This document shows, piece after piece, positions 1-10,989 of a stretch of DNA of 64,000 bases. This stretch comes from Odontocerum albicorne. Taxonomy: Eukaryota > Arthropoda > Insecta > Trichoptera > Odontoceridae. How positions within the stretch are numbered: the first letter of the stretch is position 1; every line of letters begins with the position of its first letter. The DNA lies in assembly GCA_949825065.1 (NCBI GenBank), contig OX463844.1:30989632-31053631 (forward strand), written 5' to 3'. A model generated the notes under the pieces. It saw only the letters and a list, made by a program, of their open reading frames with translations. It had not been told where the DNA came from and searched no databases. Made by a program: the position numbers and the translations under genes.

Positions 1-24
1 CTAACCAAAAAAAGTAGATGCCTT

Positions 25-143
25 AAGTGAAAACCTGACTGGAACCCTTTTTAAAATTAATTGGGTTTAAACGGAATCGAACTCGCAACCCCCGGAACAG
101 AAGACAAGCGTCTTGCCAATATGGTAACGGAGGTCTTCGTATG
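25..143 (-). mobile_element. SINE-A copy 1, partial (tRNA-like head)
   Basis: Reading the minus strand, a tRNA-like head with A-box-like 'ggcaagacgcttgtctt' and B-box-like 'gagttcgattcc' is followed by a 'ggttccagtcaggttttcac'-type body. The same head and body recur at about 6.4, 22.8, 34.8, 52.4 and 58.9 kb. The head carries mismatches and runs straight into a SINE body, so it is not a functional tRNA gene. The 3' tail is missing. Confidence 0.6.
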
Positions 144-222
144 TATTAGCGACGTTAATTGATTCTTATAAAGTTATGTTTTTAATGTGACTGTTGTAGA
201 CTATAGTATATAATATATATAG

Positions 223-455
223 TATGACTATCACGCCGTTACTCTGTCAAGGTACCAAAGAGGAAAGAGCGCTTCATTTTCCTTTGGCAACACGTAACTT
301 TCGGCTTCCCTACGTTCACACAGCATTTCATTCCTATTTTTTTTTATTTCTCTTATTTTTTAAATTTTCTTCATTCAAAATGTCTTAGTATCTTCACTTT
401 CGTTCGTCTCGCTCTACTATGCCTTCCCTCACATTCACACTAATTGTTTATTTTG
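223..455 (-). mobile_element. Non-LTR retrotransposon 3' end, family F
   Basis: Begins with 'tatcacgccgttactctgtc' and continues with a C/T-rich stretch. It matches in order the segments at 9.6, 17.2, 25.7, 40.7 and 55.7 kb. Read on the minus strand, the best copy (25.7 kb) encodes a decayed reverse-transcriptase C-terminus, so this is taken to be the degraded end of the same element. No open frame survives here. Confidence 0.45.
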
Positions 456-599
456 TATTTTTTCCTTCATGTTCAAGATATCTAAGAGTGATCTCTTGTT
501 TAGTACCAGTCTTTATTTATATGTCTTACTGATAATTATTAAAATAATATCACCAAGAAAAAAAGAAAATGTAAACTCAGCAGAATATGTAAAAAATAT

Positions 600-792
600 C
601 AACTTATTTTTCCATGTTTTATGTCCTCAAAAGGATACAGGCAAAAACCTAATTTACTGGTGATATGACAAATGAAAGGCAACAAACCCAGATCTGTATA
701 AATTGTATGTTCACTTTAAATTAACTTTTGTTTTCATAAATTACTCGTATGTTTTTTTTTATTTCTTGTCGTGTATAAATAAATAAAATATA
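600..792 (+). repeat. Dispersed repeat E, copy 1
   Basis: This segment ('ggtgatatgacaaatgaaag', 'caacaaacccagatctgt', 'atttcttgtcgtgtataaat') recurs in inverted orientation at 11,640-11,830. The A-rich end and lack of an open frame suggest the 3' untranslated end of a retroelement. The family could not be named. Confidence 0.55.
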
Positions 793-794
793 AT

Positions 795-1859
795 TAAATT
801 AAAATAATAATAAGTAAGTAGATAATATAGTTCTGTTACACATTAAAATATAATCTTAAGAGATTTGTTGAGGGTAGCACATAAGGGTTATATAATTAAA
901 TTCAGATGGAATGAAGTCTGAAAACGTTAAAAAAATAGATTTGAAGTTTATTATCATTATACTATAGACACCGATAATTAAATGTAAATAATAAATAAAT
1001 AATTCTGTGATATAAGGACCAATGCTGAGAATATAATTTTTTTTAATCCCATTTCGTGTTTACCTCGTAGCGAGATAATAAGGAGTTATGATCGGTTATT
1101 GACAGATCCAGCTAAATAAGACAGGCGATAATTATCTTGAAGGGGTTCATCCTAAGCCTTCATCCCCTGCACAAACCTAAGGGGGCGATGTTATTTATTT
1201 AATTACAATATACCACGTGGTTTTGACATATGCCTTTCCCGATAAGACAATTTGTCAAATTCAGATACTAAGCCTTTCACTCAGAAAAATATTATTAAAA
1301 TGTAGATATAATTTGGTAATAAAGCGTTGATATCGATCGTTTGGAATGAAATTATTTTTGAGGAAAATATACTTTTCTCCAAATTGATTATTTTTAAGTA
1401 GAATAGTTGAAGATGGGCTTTGGACCGGTTTGAATTCAGACATTTTAGTTATGTCCATGTGACTGAAATATTATATTACGATATGGAAAACAATTTAAGA
1501 CTATTACAGTATGTATCACTCAAAATAATTATCGCTGGAGATTGCCATTATAATGGTCAACCTCCGAATGGAGATGGTACCTCGAGATTGTTCGAAAGTT
1601 CGTTAATAAAGAAGATTTTTAAATACGAAGTCATAAGTCTTTGAATCGATCAAGATACAAATTAAGGCACAATGTGAAGTGCACCGATTTTACAGCGAAA
1701 CCATTCTAATTAGTATATTCCAACTTTAAGTGTTTATAACTTAATACGTACTAACGCTTCCCTCTAAACGTCAATACTATTTCTTACTGTTTATAAAAAT
1801 AGCTGAATTTTCGAAGCAACTATACAACCATAGATTCATAATCTGTAATCTTTTTTTCG
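795..1859. other. No recognisable gene
   Basis: AT-rich sequence with short open frames only. A GC-richer patch at 1,085-1,195 ('aggggttcatcctaagcc') may be an old repeat but has no partner I could find in the window. Confidence 0.5.
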
Positions 1860-2060
1860 CATTGAACCAAAGATGCTTTGGAACGTCGGGTATCTTTCAA
1901 GTAACACACGTTCGATTCCCAAGGGAACCCCAAAAAATGGGTTTCAGTTTGGTTACAAATTCATCTGGTAACAATACTTGCACGCTTGAGTAGTGTTGTC
2001 ACCTCTTCTCTCACATATGGCGATAAACTACAAGTTATAAACCTACTCTTAAGCTGTCAG
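1860..2060 (+). mobile_element. SINE-D copy 1
   Basis: A tRNA-like B box ('gttcgattcccaagggaa') is followed by 'tctggtaacaatacttgcac', 'gagtagtgttgtcacctctt' and 'cacatatggcgata'. The same order of blocks is seen at 12,722-12,910, with the same strand and several mismatches. This defines a second tRNA-derived SINE family, distinct from SINE-A in its body and tail. Confidence 0.5.
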
Positions 2061-2074
2061 TAAAAATGGTTTTG

Positions 2075-2108
2075 CAGCTCTTGAAAACAGTCAGTTCTCT
2101 AAACGGCG
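2075..2108 (+). repeat. Repeat G 3' end, left piece split by Transib
   Basis: The sequence 'cagttctctaaacggcg' matches the uninterrupted copies near 6,665, 38,115 and 59,828, which continue with 'ataaattgtcattttatt'. Here the continuation lies on the far side of the Transib-like element, at 4,587-4,620. Confidence 0.6.
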
Positions 2109-2138
2109 CACAGTATTCGGATTGACCAATCTAGAGGG

Positions 2139-2147
2139 ACAAAATCC
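2139..2147 (+). promoter_or_regulatory. RSS nonamer-like block in Transib left end
   Basis: ACAAAATCC matches the vertebrate recombination-signal nonamer ACAAAAACC at 8 of 9 positions. It lies exactly 23 bases after the terminal heptamer CACAGTA (2,109-2,115). The right end has the heptamer-like CACAGTT but no comparable nonamer at 12 or 23 bases. Confidence 0.6.
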
Positions 2148-2799
2148 TAAAAAAAAAATTTTTCACAAAAAATGCCGTTTTAGCGTGTCATATAAACCTA
2201 TTGATGAGATGCAATTGCCAGATTTTTCAAGAAACACTTGTTTTATTTTTTATAACGGGACAAAGTGACGTTTCGTGTCGCACTTATAAAATATTTATAT
2301 TAGTACATTCCTGACTTCCGAAGTTTGACAATGTTAACAGTATTTTAAAAAGTGATTGAAAATAATTTTCGTGGTGGCATCGTGTTCTACAGGCATTTAT
2401 TTATGTCATAATTATATTAATTTATTTAAACTATAGATTATTTGTATAACAATAACAAATTCATGAAATTTCATCCCACGCATTTCAATGAGTTCAAAGT
2501 TTAACAAGATGTATGATAAGTTCTGTGTGAGATGTCGTAAGACTATGAAACTGTTACGACAATAATGTTATACATATCATTATCCCTTAATTGGGCGCCA
2601 GGAAATTGATTATGTTAAACAATATTGTAATCAATGGAGAGTTACAAAAATATACACTAAAAAATAATTCGTAAATTTTTTTTCCAAATTTATTACACAC
2701 AAAAAATACAGACCTGTGGGAAATTCCTATTGCCCAACAAAAATAGTTAAAAAGCAAAAAAAAATACTGAATTTTTTTTTTTAAACCCTTTTTCCGCCT

Positions 2800-2848
2800 A
2801 GTGTTCGAAGATACTAAGGATACCTAGTGTTCGAAGATACTAAGATGA
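2800..2848 (+). repeat. 25-bp direct repeat, two copies
   Basis: The unit containing 'cctagtgttcgaagatacta' occurs twice in tandem inside the Transib-like element. It is probably a local slippage duplication. Confidence 0.75.
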
Positions 2849-3656
2849 CTTTGGTCGTATCTGTTCATAAATAAAAATATAAAAAAAAATTCTCATTGAG
2901 ATCATGAGAAACAAGTTTTTCAAACTCAATAAACTGATCACTTTCATCATCTGAAGATAGGAATTGGGATAGAATATTCTGTATTTCCACATCCTTCAAA
3001 TATACCTAAAAATAAAACGAAAAAATATGTATATTTTAAAGTATTTAATAATTTCAGTGTAAAAATGAATTTCCTTGATATTGTAGCGATGGTCGTTATC
3101 AATGTAGCATATGTCCTATTAGGACGTGCTGATGATTTTGATATTGACATCGCTATATTCGTTTTAGTCGATTCTGCGTTCCTTCTCGTTCAGAGTCATC
3201 AATGTAGCGAAGTGCTTATCTTGATACGTCGTGATGATCTTGATTTGTATTTATTTTAAATATAAATACTCAGGAATGCGGATGCAAGCGAAAGTGAACA
3301 GCGGGCAATTAATAACAAGTCTTGACAGTTGAATGAACAATAATAATATTTATTTCTCGGCGCGTGGGTAATTTATACAAATGAGTGAACCAGTTCGCGA
3401 TACATATTCTGTCTTACTCTAGCGCGTGCATTGCCGGGTAGATATTTATTTTCTGGAGACAGACAAATACTATTTGTGAGTAAACATTGTTGACGTTTTA
3501 GTATGTGACAATTTGTAAATAGTTAATCGGTCATTGACCCTGTATGTTTACAATTTTAACAATAAATTATGTTTAACAATTCACTTATTTATTTGGACAA
3601 TTTTTTATTTATTTAGGTAGGTATCCTACAATATCATTATTCAACATATCATAAAA

Positions 3657-3735
3657 AGGCAATAGTAATATATTTCCCACATTACATTGTTCGATATAAC
3701 CTAAACGGGCAATAGTCACATATTTCCCACATGTT
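3657..3735 (+). repeat. Short direct repeat inside Transib element
   Basis: 'ggcaatagt' followed by 'atatttcccacat' occurs twice about 53 bases apart. Confidence 0.6.
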
Positions 3736-4041
3736 TCAAACAGTCCAAAAATCTTCAAACAATTTATATTTACTATAACCTAATAAAGTAACTCAAAAAC
3801 AACAATAATCTAAGAAAATATTCAACTTAACGGATTTTTTTGGACATGATTAACAATTGAACACTTTAGACGTTGAGAGAACACGATGGCATCGAAATGT
3901 GATGTAGCGTTATGTTTAACGGTTGACAATATCTATGGTTATGCTTCATCTAAAAAAAATTTTCGCATTCCACCTCCAAATATGTTCATTTTATTTATGT
4001 GACATTTTGTGGGTAATACTTAGCTGTTGCTCTATAGAAAC

Positions 4042-4377
4042 ATGGATACTACCAAGTGGGAAATATTTTCCTACGGTCCAATTAAGGGACTCGTGCCTAC
4101 AGACTTACACAAAATATTGACGCACGGTGCCGAAATCGTCGATTTTTGTTTGATTCCTATTGGACAAATGTCTGAAGAGGCATCAGAGGCCAAAAATAAA
4201 GAAATTAGAGAACACCACACTATAAAAACTTCGCGTGTTAGGACAAATTACGATGTATTTAAATATTTATTAGTTTCTTCTGATCCGTATATAAGTATTA
4301 TTAGAAAATTACCCAAAAAAGTTAAACATGTGTATGAAAGTGATTTTCTAATGCTATTAAAAAAAGTTATTTTTTAG
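4042..4377 (+). pseudogene. Transib transposase C-terminal fragment
   Basis: An open frame of about 111 codons from the first ATG ends at TAG (4,375-4,377). Its order of motifs, 'LHKILTHGAEIV', 'PIGQMSEEASEAKNKE', 'SRVRTNYDVFKYLLVSSDPY' and a lysine-rich end, matches the C-terminal part of Transib transposases and its RAG1 counterpart ('FHKTLAHVPEII...SEGNESGNK'). The E in 'SEAKNK' is the residue I would align with the third catalytic acid of RAG1. The parts carrying the two catalytic aspartates are not recognisable upstream, so this is a remnant and not a working gene. It lies about 200 bp before the right inverted repeat, as expected for the 3' end of the transposase. The frame also continues upstream of the ATG for five codons. 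Confidence 0.75.
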
Positions 4378-4586
4378 AAGTAATTTATTTAAGTATTAAG
4401 ATTTTAACGTTTCTAAATTTGTCTTATTCTCAATGTATTATTGTGTATTGGATAAATATTTACCTATTATTAAATTAAAAACCATTTGTTTATATTTCCT
4501 AAGCCTCTAGTTATAAAACTGTAACATAATTATGTCAAATTACATGAAAAATTATTTGGTCTAGATTGGTCAATCCGAAAACTGTG

Positions 4587-4620
4587 CGGCGTTTATAAAT
4601 TGCCCTTTTATTATAACCAG
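4587..4620 (+). repeat. Repeat G 3' end, right piece split by Transib
   Basis: 'cggcgtttataaattgccc' continues the repeat interrupted at 2,108. The CGGCG is the duplicated target. Confidence 0.6.
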
Positions 4621-4914
4621 ACCATCATTGTGCCAACACAAAAAAAATATTTATGTGATAAGCTTGATCAGACTTAAATAATAAGACTTGATTATACGAG
4701 TACAATATTACGTATTTTACAAGTATGTCAAAAATATTTTCACGTTTCTTATATTAAAATGTCAAAAAATTACATATTTTTTATACTAATTTCAATAACG
4801 TATGCGTCATTCAAAGTCACGTGCAATAAAATATGAAAAAAAATGTTGTTAAAATATCTTTTAACATTTTAGTTTTTAAACAAACTAATAAATAATTCTA
4901 TAAGGAATTACGAA

Positions 4915-5500
4915 AAGGCCAACGAGTTTGTCTATCTACAAAAAGGTGTTCTTATATCGAAGAATGGAAGATGGGAAGCAAAGATCTGAATACGAATTGG
5001 AAAAGCAAAATTAGTTATGACAAGTCTGATAAAGATATGGATTAATCCGTCTAGGTAAGTCTCAAGCATTCTCCGTAGCACTGTATTGAATGGAAATATG
5101 GAGGACGAGAAATAAGTAAAAACATAATAGATGCCTTCGAGATATGGTTTTGGAGGTGCATGCTACGTATTCCATGAATCGCAAGGCGCACCTTTGTCGA
5201 TATCATCCAAGAATCAGATATAACTGAAAAACATACAGAAAAAGAATCTTAACATACTTTGGGCATCTTGCTATATATAAAATTTTAAGTCTGGAAAAGC
5301 TGGTGATTATTGGGACTGTTGAGGAAAGGAAAGCAAGATAAAGGTATTTTATGAGATGGACGGATCCAATAAAGGAGTTAACAGGGTCATCTTTAAGCGT
5401 TGCATGCAACATGACTCAAGATCGGGAAAAATGAAGACAGGTGGTTCACAAGTTTAAGATATTATAATATATTTTATATCAGAGGATCACAACGCTCAGC
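4915..5500 (+). pseudogene. RTE-like reverse transcriptase, decayed C-terminal half
   Basis: Reading across several frames on the plus strand gives the usual order of motifs for the end of an insect non-LTR polyprotein. It runs from 'FVYL', through 'SIALYWMEIW', 'RIPWIARRTF' and 'FGHL', to 'SLEKLVIIGTVE', 'RWTDPIKELTGSSLSVA' and 'MTQDREK'. Frameshifts and stops (for example after 'TSYDKSDKDMD') show it is dead. A shorter copy of the same family lies at 8,750-9,012. The part ending in 'caacgctcagcattga' is the expected 3' end. The endonuclease and catalytic polymerase motifs are absent, as expected for a 5'-truncated insertion. Confidence 0.7.
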
Positions 5501-5524
5501 ATTGACAACGCGAAGAAGAAGAAT

Positions 5525-6360
5525 AATAAATTTAAAAAAAATCTAATAAGAAAAATACGACGCATACATTTTATATATTTTTTGGTTTATTTAAAATTTT
5601 TGGTTTTTTGCAGTGTAAGGGATTTTTTATTTGTGAAAATATTCAAACCAGCTTGGTACTCGTAATTTACGTTGCGAGAAATATTGATTCCGTCTGAGTC
5701 CTGAACTCTAAAGGTTGGCTTTTTCATAATTGATAAATATCAGACTGGTGTTTTGTGAAGCGGCTTGAATACGACTCCAAAATCAAATTTACGGATCAAG
5801 TAAACGTTTTTGGTAGTAAATATGAAAATAAATGCTTATATGAGTATAAACAATATTTGAAATATCTAAGCAATTGAAAAAGGATTTTCTTTTAAACCTG
5901 GTTTGTGTTTTTTCTACTTTACATACGATGTACTTGGATATATTTTACAAAGCAAAACAAGAACTTATATTAAAAGCTATTTACATAAATCAACATGCCT
6001 CTGATCCAATGTATATTACTCAATTTTTTTTTTCAAATGTTTGGTTCGATAGAGGAGAGTTATGAAACACAATCAGTACAAACAAGTAAAATATATCAGA
6101 CTAGCGGGGATGGAAAACTTTAGGGGATGTTTCATTGCATTCATATTTTTTTTCTGATTAACTGCTTAAGCATTTAAAAAGTCACTTAATAAATATTTTT
6201 CTTTTTTTCAAAAATGTTTTCTTTTAATTTATGTGCAACAGGAACGTTGCATTATCGTGCTGTTATCGTGATTAATTTATTTGCAGAGGTTACAAGTCGA
6301 AAGCAATATCCAACATTTTCTTTAAGCACCACCACCTCTATGGTGACGCTTAGATAAAAT
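5525..6360. other. No recognisable gene
   Basis: AT-rich sequence. A 63-codon frame at 5,874-6,065 has no recognisable motif and is treated as chance. Confidence 0.5.
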
Positions 6361-6361
6361 G

Positions 6362-6562
6362 ACTGTGGCCTATACTTGATAAGAAGCTTGTTTCCCAACC
6401 CGGGGGTGCGAGTTCGATTCCAGCTGGAATCTAGATTTAAAAAAGGATTCCAATCTGGTTTTCACCTAAGGTACGTCTTTCTGGTCGGTTCGAAGAGATT
6501 ACCACATGGCAATAACTTCGCCAGGTTATATAGTATACACTGAAAATTGAACACACCTTCGT
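6362..6562 (+). mobile_element. SINE-A copy, near full length
   Basis: The best plus-strand copy. It has a tRNA-like head with B box 'gagttcgattcc', a linker 'ttaaaaaaggattccaatct', then 'ggttttcacctaaggt', and a tail hairpin block 'gagattaccacatggcaata' followed by 'ggttatatagtatacac'. The head supplies the internal RNA polymerase III promoter in such elements. The tail would be the part recognised by a partner LINE (inference). Confidence 0.7.
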
Positions 6563-6629
6563 ATTCTCACAGTCAACTTCTTTTTTATTTTATTATATTA
6601 TATTTTTATCTGTAAATCATAGTGGTAAT

Positions 6630-6712
6630 CGATTCCGAGTTGGAGCGCTCACAGGGACAATCTGTTATCTAAACGGCGCAAAATAAATTGTCATTTCATT
6701 ATTATTTTTAGA
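6630..6712 (+). repeat. Repeat G 3' end, uninterrupted copy
   Basis: 'tctaaacggcgcaaaata' followed by 'aattgtcatttcattatt'. This copy shows what the target of the Transib insertion looked like before interruption. Confidence 0.6.
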
Positions 6713-7052
6713 ATACGGAGATTTTACCCGTCTAATTTTTTGGAGTAAAATAATATCTATGACTTCGGTCATTCAAATAGTTAAAAAAATATATTTCAAC
6801 CATTCTTTTCAATGCCTGGAAATAAAGTTAAAGCGAATCCGGCAAAAAATACATACCTAAGTATTATGCGTTATCAAAATTACTCATCTATTCTGATTAT
6901 TTTTTTTTTTGTAATTTTATCAAGAATTTAATTCGTTGATTGGATCTATAGTACCTCTATAACGATGGCATCAGTTTTATTCCGTGTTACTTTCGATTAG
7001 CAAACCCATTTGCTTACTAGGGTTTTGTTTATTTTTTACTTTATTTATACCG

Positions 7053-7598
<546 letters not shown>

Positions 7599-7599
7599 T

Positions 7600-8231
7600 A
7601 GTTTTCTCTTATTTTTTTTAAATATTATGTAATAAAATATAATTAGGTTCAAAAATTCAATGAAGCTTTTTTATTTATTTTCGTATCTTCCGTGACAGAC
7701 CCAATGCTCTCTAAACATTTCGCCCGTTCGTCTGTCATATCCACTCCAGCACGCCGCTATCTATACCGACATCAATCTATAGATAGCTCTTTGGCGATAT
7801 CAAATTTTTGTGATTTTGTCCGTGCCTTTGGGTATTTTTTAGATCTCTGAAGTGAAGCTCATTCAACTTAAAATTAAAGATAAAAAAGCAATCTTATAAA
7901 ATTCCACGAAATCCAAAGAAATCTTATGATTTTTTACATCTTTAATGTCATAGTAAAACGTACATTGACTGATTCTCCAAGTTTACTCGGTTTCATTTTT
8001 TTAAAAGAATTTATATAAAAAAGTTAGCTTATCCATTTTCATAAAAAAATAATATCATAGATCACCCTAGAGAATAACAAGTATAAGTCGTAAAACGAGA
8101 GATTAGGAGAGTCTTTATTTTGAGTTGAAAGTAAAATAAAACTATTTGAGTTGAAAGTAAAAGAAAATGTAAGTCAAGACATACTTTTATTTTTTATTCT
8201 TGACCGTTCGCCCATTAAGAGTGTTCTTTAT
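7600..8231. other. No recognisable gene; GC-richer patch
   Basis: A patch at 7,690-7,800 is richer in GC than its surroundings ('cagcacgccgctatctatac') without a recognisable frame. 8,118-8,167 holds two copies of 'ttgagttgaaagtaaaa'. Confidence 0.5.
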
Positions 8232-8690
8232 ATTATTATACAGCCATTTATAAAAATTAACTTTTACCTAGGCAATCGCTGACAGACGAGTATGATTATT
8301 ACTCCCTTTCGTGTACTTTAAGGTGATTTGAAAATCCAATCTGGATTATTATGCAGCCATTAATAAAAACTGACTTTTACCTCGAAAATCGCTGACAGAT
8401 GAGTATGATTATCAATGTCTTTCGTGTACTTTAAGGTGACTTGAAAATGCAATCTGGATTATTATTATACAGCCATTAATAAAAACTTACTTTTACCTCG
8501 AAAATCGCTGACAGACGAGTATGATTATCACTCCCTTTCGTGTACTTCAAGGTGACTTGAAAATCCAATCTGGATTATTATTATAGAGTCATTAATGAAA
8601 ACTTACTTTTACCTCGGCAATCGCTGGCAGACTAGTATGTGATTATCCCTCTCTTTCGTGTACTCGAAGGTGACTTGAAAATCCAATACG
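8232..8690 (+). repeat. 113-116 bp tandem repeat, four copies
   Basis: Units start at 8,232, 8,345, 8,458 and 8,574. Each contains, in order, 'cagccattaataaaaac', 'cttttacctcgaaaatcgct', 'gacagacgagtatgatta', 'ctttcgtgtactttaaggtg' and 'gaaaatccaatctgg'. A fifth, more divergent copy lies alone at about 9,105-9,205, past an RTE remnant. Confidence 0.9.
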
Positions 8691-8749
8691 TATATGCACA
8701 CGCTCTCATGGAACAGCTCTTTTCGATTTCGATTTCTCGACAGGTCGCC

Positions 8750-9012
8750 AAGAATAAGAGATAACAGAAAAACTTTGGACATCAGGGAGAAAAAGAATCC
8801 TTACTTAATTTGGGCATGTTACTAGAAAATGAAAGTCTGGAAAAGCTACTAGTGATTATTGGGATGGTTAAAGGAAAGTGTCCTATGAGATGGACGAATC
8901 CAATAAAGTCCTCGTTTAGCGTTGCATTCAACATGGCTCAGGATCGAGAGGAATGAAGACTTTGAGATGTATCAGAATATCATGACGCTCAACATTGATG
9001 ACGCGACGAATA
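8750..9012 (+). pseudogene. RTE-like reverse transcriptase C-terminus, short copy
   Basis: The plus strand reads 'ESLEKL', 'VIIGMVKGK', 'CPMRWTNPIK', 'SFSVAFNMAQDREE', matching the copy at 4.9-5.5 kb block for block. Stops and indels make it non-functional. It is flanked on both sides by the same 113-bp repeat sequence and a 'ctcttttcg' block. Confidence 0.65.
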
Positions 9013-9104
9013 GAATGATAAACTTTTTTTTAATTGTTCAGAAAATACAATATTTTTCATAGTTTTTTGGTTTATTGTAAATCCTTGTTTTTTTTTGCTC
9101 AGTA

Positions 9105-9310
9105 ATAAAAGTTACTTTTACCTAGACAATCGCCGGCAGACCAGTATGATTGTCATTCCCTTTCGTATACTCTAAGATGACTTGAAAAACCAGTCTGGAT
9201 ATGTACATGCTCCCGTAGAAGAGTTCTTTTCGGTTTTGCTTTTCACAGTCGCGTTTTGCAGTCTCAAAAAATGTCATCCCCTCGCAGCGGCGAGAATCCA
9301 CTGGTCGCCA
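9105..9310 (+). repeat. Fifth copy of the 113-bp repeat plus shared flank
   Basis: 'cttttacctagacaatcgcc' to 'gacttgaaaaaccagtctgg', followed by 'gttcttttcggttttgct'. The last block parallels the sequence after unit 4 (8,714-8,735), so unit and flank were copied together. Confidence 0.6.
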
Positions 9311-9589
9311 AAATAAGGAAAGAGCGACCCATTTACCAAGATATTTCCAAAGGTAATGCTGGGTGGTGATACATGGGTCCGAAGGTGCTAGTTAATGTAA
9401 TATGTTTGTTTTATTTGTTTTGAGGCCGAGTGACACATAAGCTTGAAAGGTGTTCATAGTGAGGTGTAAAATTTCTTCTGAGTTGAGTAATACGACGTTA
9501 TCATGATCATATTGCAATTCTGGATGCTGTTCCGATTTTTGTGTTTTGCACGTATAAATAAACATAAAAATACATATACACTCATCATC

Positions 9590-9935
9590 ACACAATTTCT
9601 CTATTGGGATAGACAGAGAGGAGAGGATATAAGCGCCAGAATTTCATATCTCAACTTACATGTTTCGACACTTCCACATTCATACACCTACGATTTTTCC
9701 TATTTCTTACTTTTCCTTGTTTCAAAATATAAATTACTTGTACCAATTATACTTTCCTTGTTTTTTCTCTACCACGCCTTCCACTCATATTTGTTTTGTT
9801 AGCCTTTCTTCACGTGGACAATCCATCTCAGAGTATTCTTCATCATCTTATTCAAGATATCAACCTTCAATTCTCATTCATCCCTTATCACTTCATTATG
9901 TATCTTAACACTTGCCACCCTGTGATGGATTGTGA
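9590..9935 (-). mobile_element. Non-LTR retrotransposon 3' end, family F
   Basis: Shares the order 'gacagagaggagag', 'cttccacattcatacacc' and a C/T-rich run with the copies at 17.2 and 25.7 kb. The open frames here are short by-products of the pyrimidine-rich sequence. Confidence 0.45.
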
Positions 9936-9998
9936 GTGACCTGGACTTATATTTTATTTGATTATTCGACGTTTTAATATACAGTAAAATGGTTTTTA

Positions 9999-10198
9999 NN
10001 NNNNNNNNNNNNNNNNNNNNNNNNNNNNNNNNNNNNNNNNNNNNNNNNNNNNNNNNNNNNNNNNNNNNNNNNNNNNNNNNNNNNNNNNNNNNNNNNNNNN
10101 NNNNNNNNNNNNNNNNNNNNNNNNNNNNNNNNNNNNNNNNNNNNNNNNNNNNNNNNNNNNNNNNNNNNNNNNNNNNNNNNNNNNNNNNNNNNNNNNNN
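9999..10198. other. Assembly gap, 200 N
   Basis: Exactly 200 undefined bases, a scaffold gap of arbitrary or estimated size. Open frames crossing it are artefacts. Confidence 1.
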
Positions 10199-10857
10199 AT
10201 TCAGCGCGCAATTTTTCGTTTGGTTGTGTCGAACAGCTAAAGCTTGGCCTTTGTGAAATGTGAAAAATGATTTCTCGCTCAATTTACATATAAGGTATCG
10301 AGACGCCAGCATAAATTAAGTAAGGGAATACATTTTTTTTATGAAAGTATATTTATTTGAATACGTTTTCGATTTATTAAGAAAGTTATATACATTAGGA
10401 AAATTCAATTTATGTATTGTAAGTTTATAAGTTATTTAAAAACTTATACTTTATTTTTGAAACCACTTATTTTTTCATTTTAATAAAAACACTTCTTATG
10501 AAGTGTTACTGTTCTGATTTTATAAGTCATTTAAAAGCTTAACACGTTTTTTTTTAAATTACATTTTATCCTAAAGTTGAAAGGGTTATTATTTTACTGA
10601 GAAATTAAAGAGATACAGTATCTTAAGAAGTGTAGTTTTTAAGATTATTTAATTCGTTTTAAAGTGGTTTTCGTGATTTTTTACTCATTAAAAAATTTAC
10701 ACTACGTTTTATAAAACAAATTATGTATTTATCTTAAAATGAACCGATTTTGTTTTATTTATTTACAGTTTAACATATAAACGCGTCTAATGAAGTGTTG
10801 TTTTTTGTAATTTTACAACTCATTTTAAAGCTATGACAATAGTTTTTTTAACGTTTC
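10199..10857. repeat. Possible very old degenerate repeat
   Basis: Variants of 'gaagtgt' (near 10,498, 10,628 and 10,793) and of 'ttataagttatttaaaa' (near 10,425, 10,516 and 10,810) recur at loose spacing of about 100-165 bases. It may be a decayed satellite or chance in AT-rich DNA. No gene is seen. Confidence 0.25.
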
Positions 10858-10985
10858 AAGAGGCCTTTAATGAAAATTAGACTGGAATCCTTTTTGAAAA
10901 CAATGCATTCTGATTGAAGTCGAGCACATAGCATTCGGGCTGAAGGACAGGCGTCTTGCAGCCCCAGAAGTCGCGGTATATTTTC
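10858..10985 (-). mobile_element. SINE-A copy, strongly decayed
   Basis: 'gaaaattagactggaatcct' and 'aggacaggcgtcttgcag' on the plus strand are the reverse complement of the SINE-A body and head. The B box is mutated. Confidence 0.5.
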
Positions 10986-10989
10986 TAAA

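Larger units (their letters stand above)
2109..4586 (+). mobile_element. Transib-family DNA transposon, eroded, 2,478 bp
   Basis: Terminal inverted repeats of 27 bp (2,109-2,135 and 4,560-4,586) agree at 26 of 27 positions and begin CACAGT. Flanking CGGCG at 2,104-2,108 and 4,587-4,591 forms a 5-bp target duplication. Transib elements are known for 5-bp GC-rich target duplications and for ends resembling V(D)J recombination signals. The left end fits: heptamer CACAGTA, exactly 23 bases, then ACAAAATCC. A C-terminal transposase fragment lies at 4,042-4,377. The rest of the interior is AT-rich without a recognisable catalytic core, so the element cannot encode its own transposase. Identification rests on ends, duplication and protein fragment together. 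Confidence 0.8.

Noticed and set aside
2947..3259. Overlapping plus and minus frames in the Transib interior, one hydrophobic
   Set aside because: Neither matches a transposase part I can recognise; they lie on opposite strands over the same bases, which suggests chance.
9974..10312. Open frames around 10 kb
   Set aside because: They cross the 200-N assembly gap.
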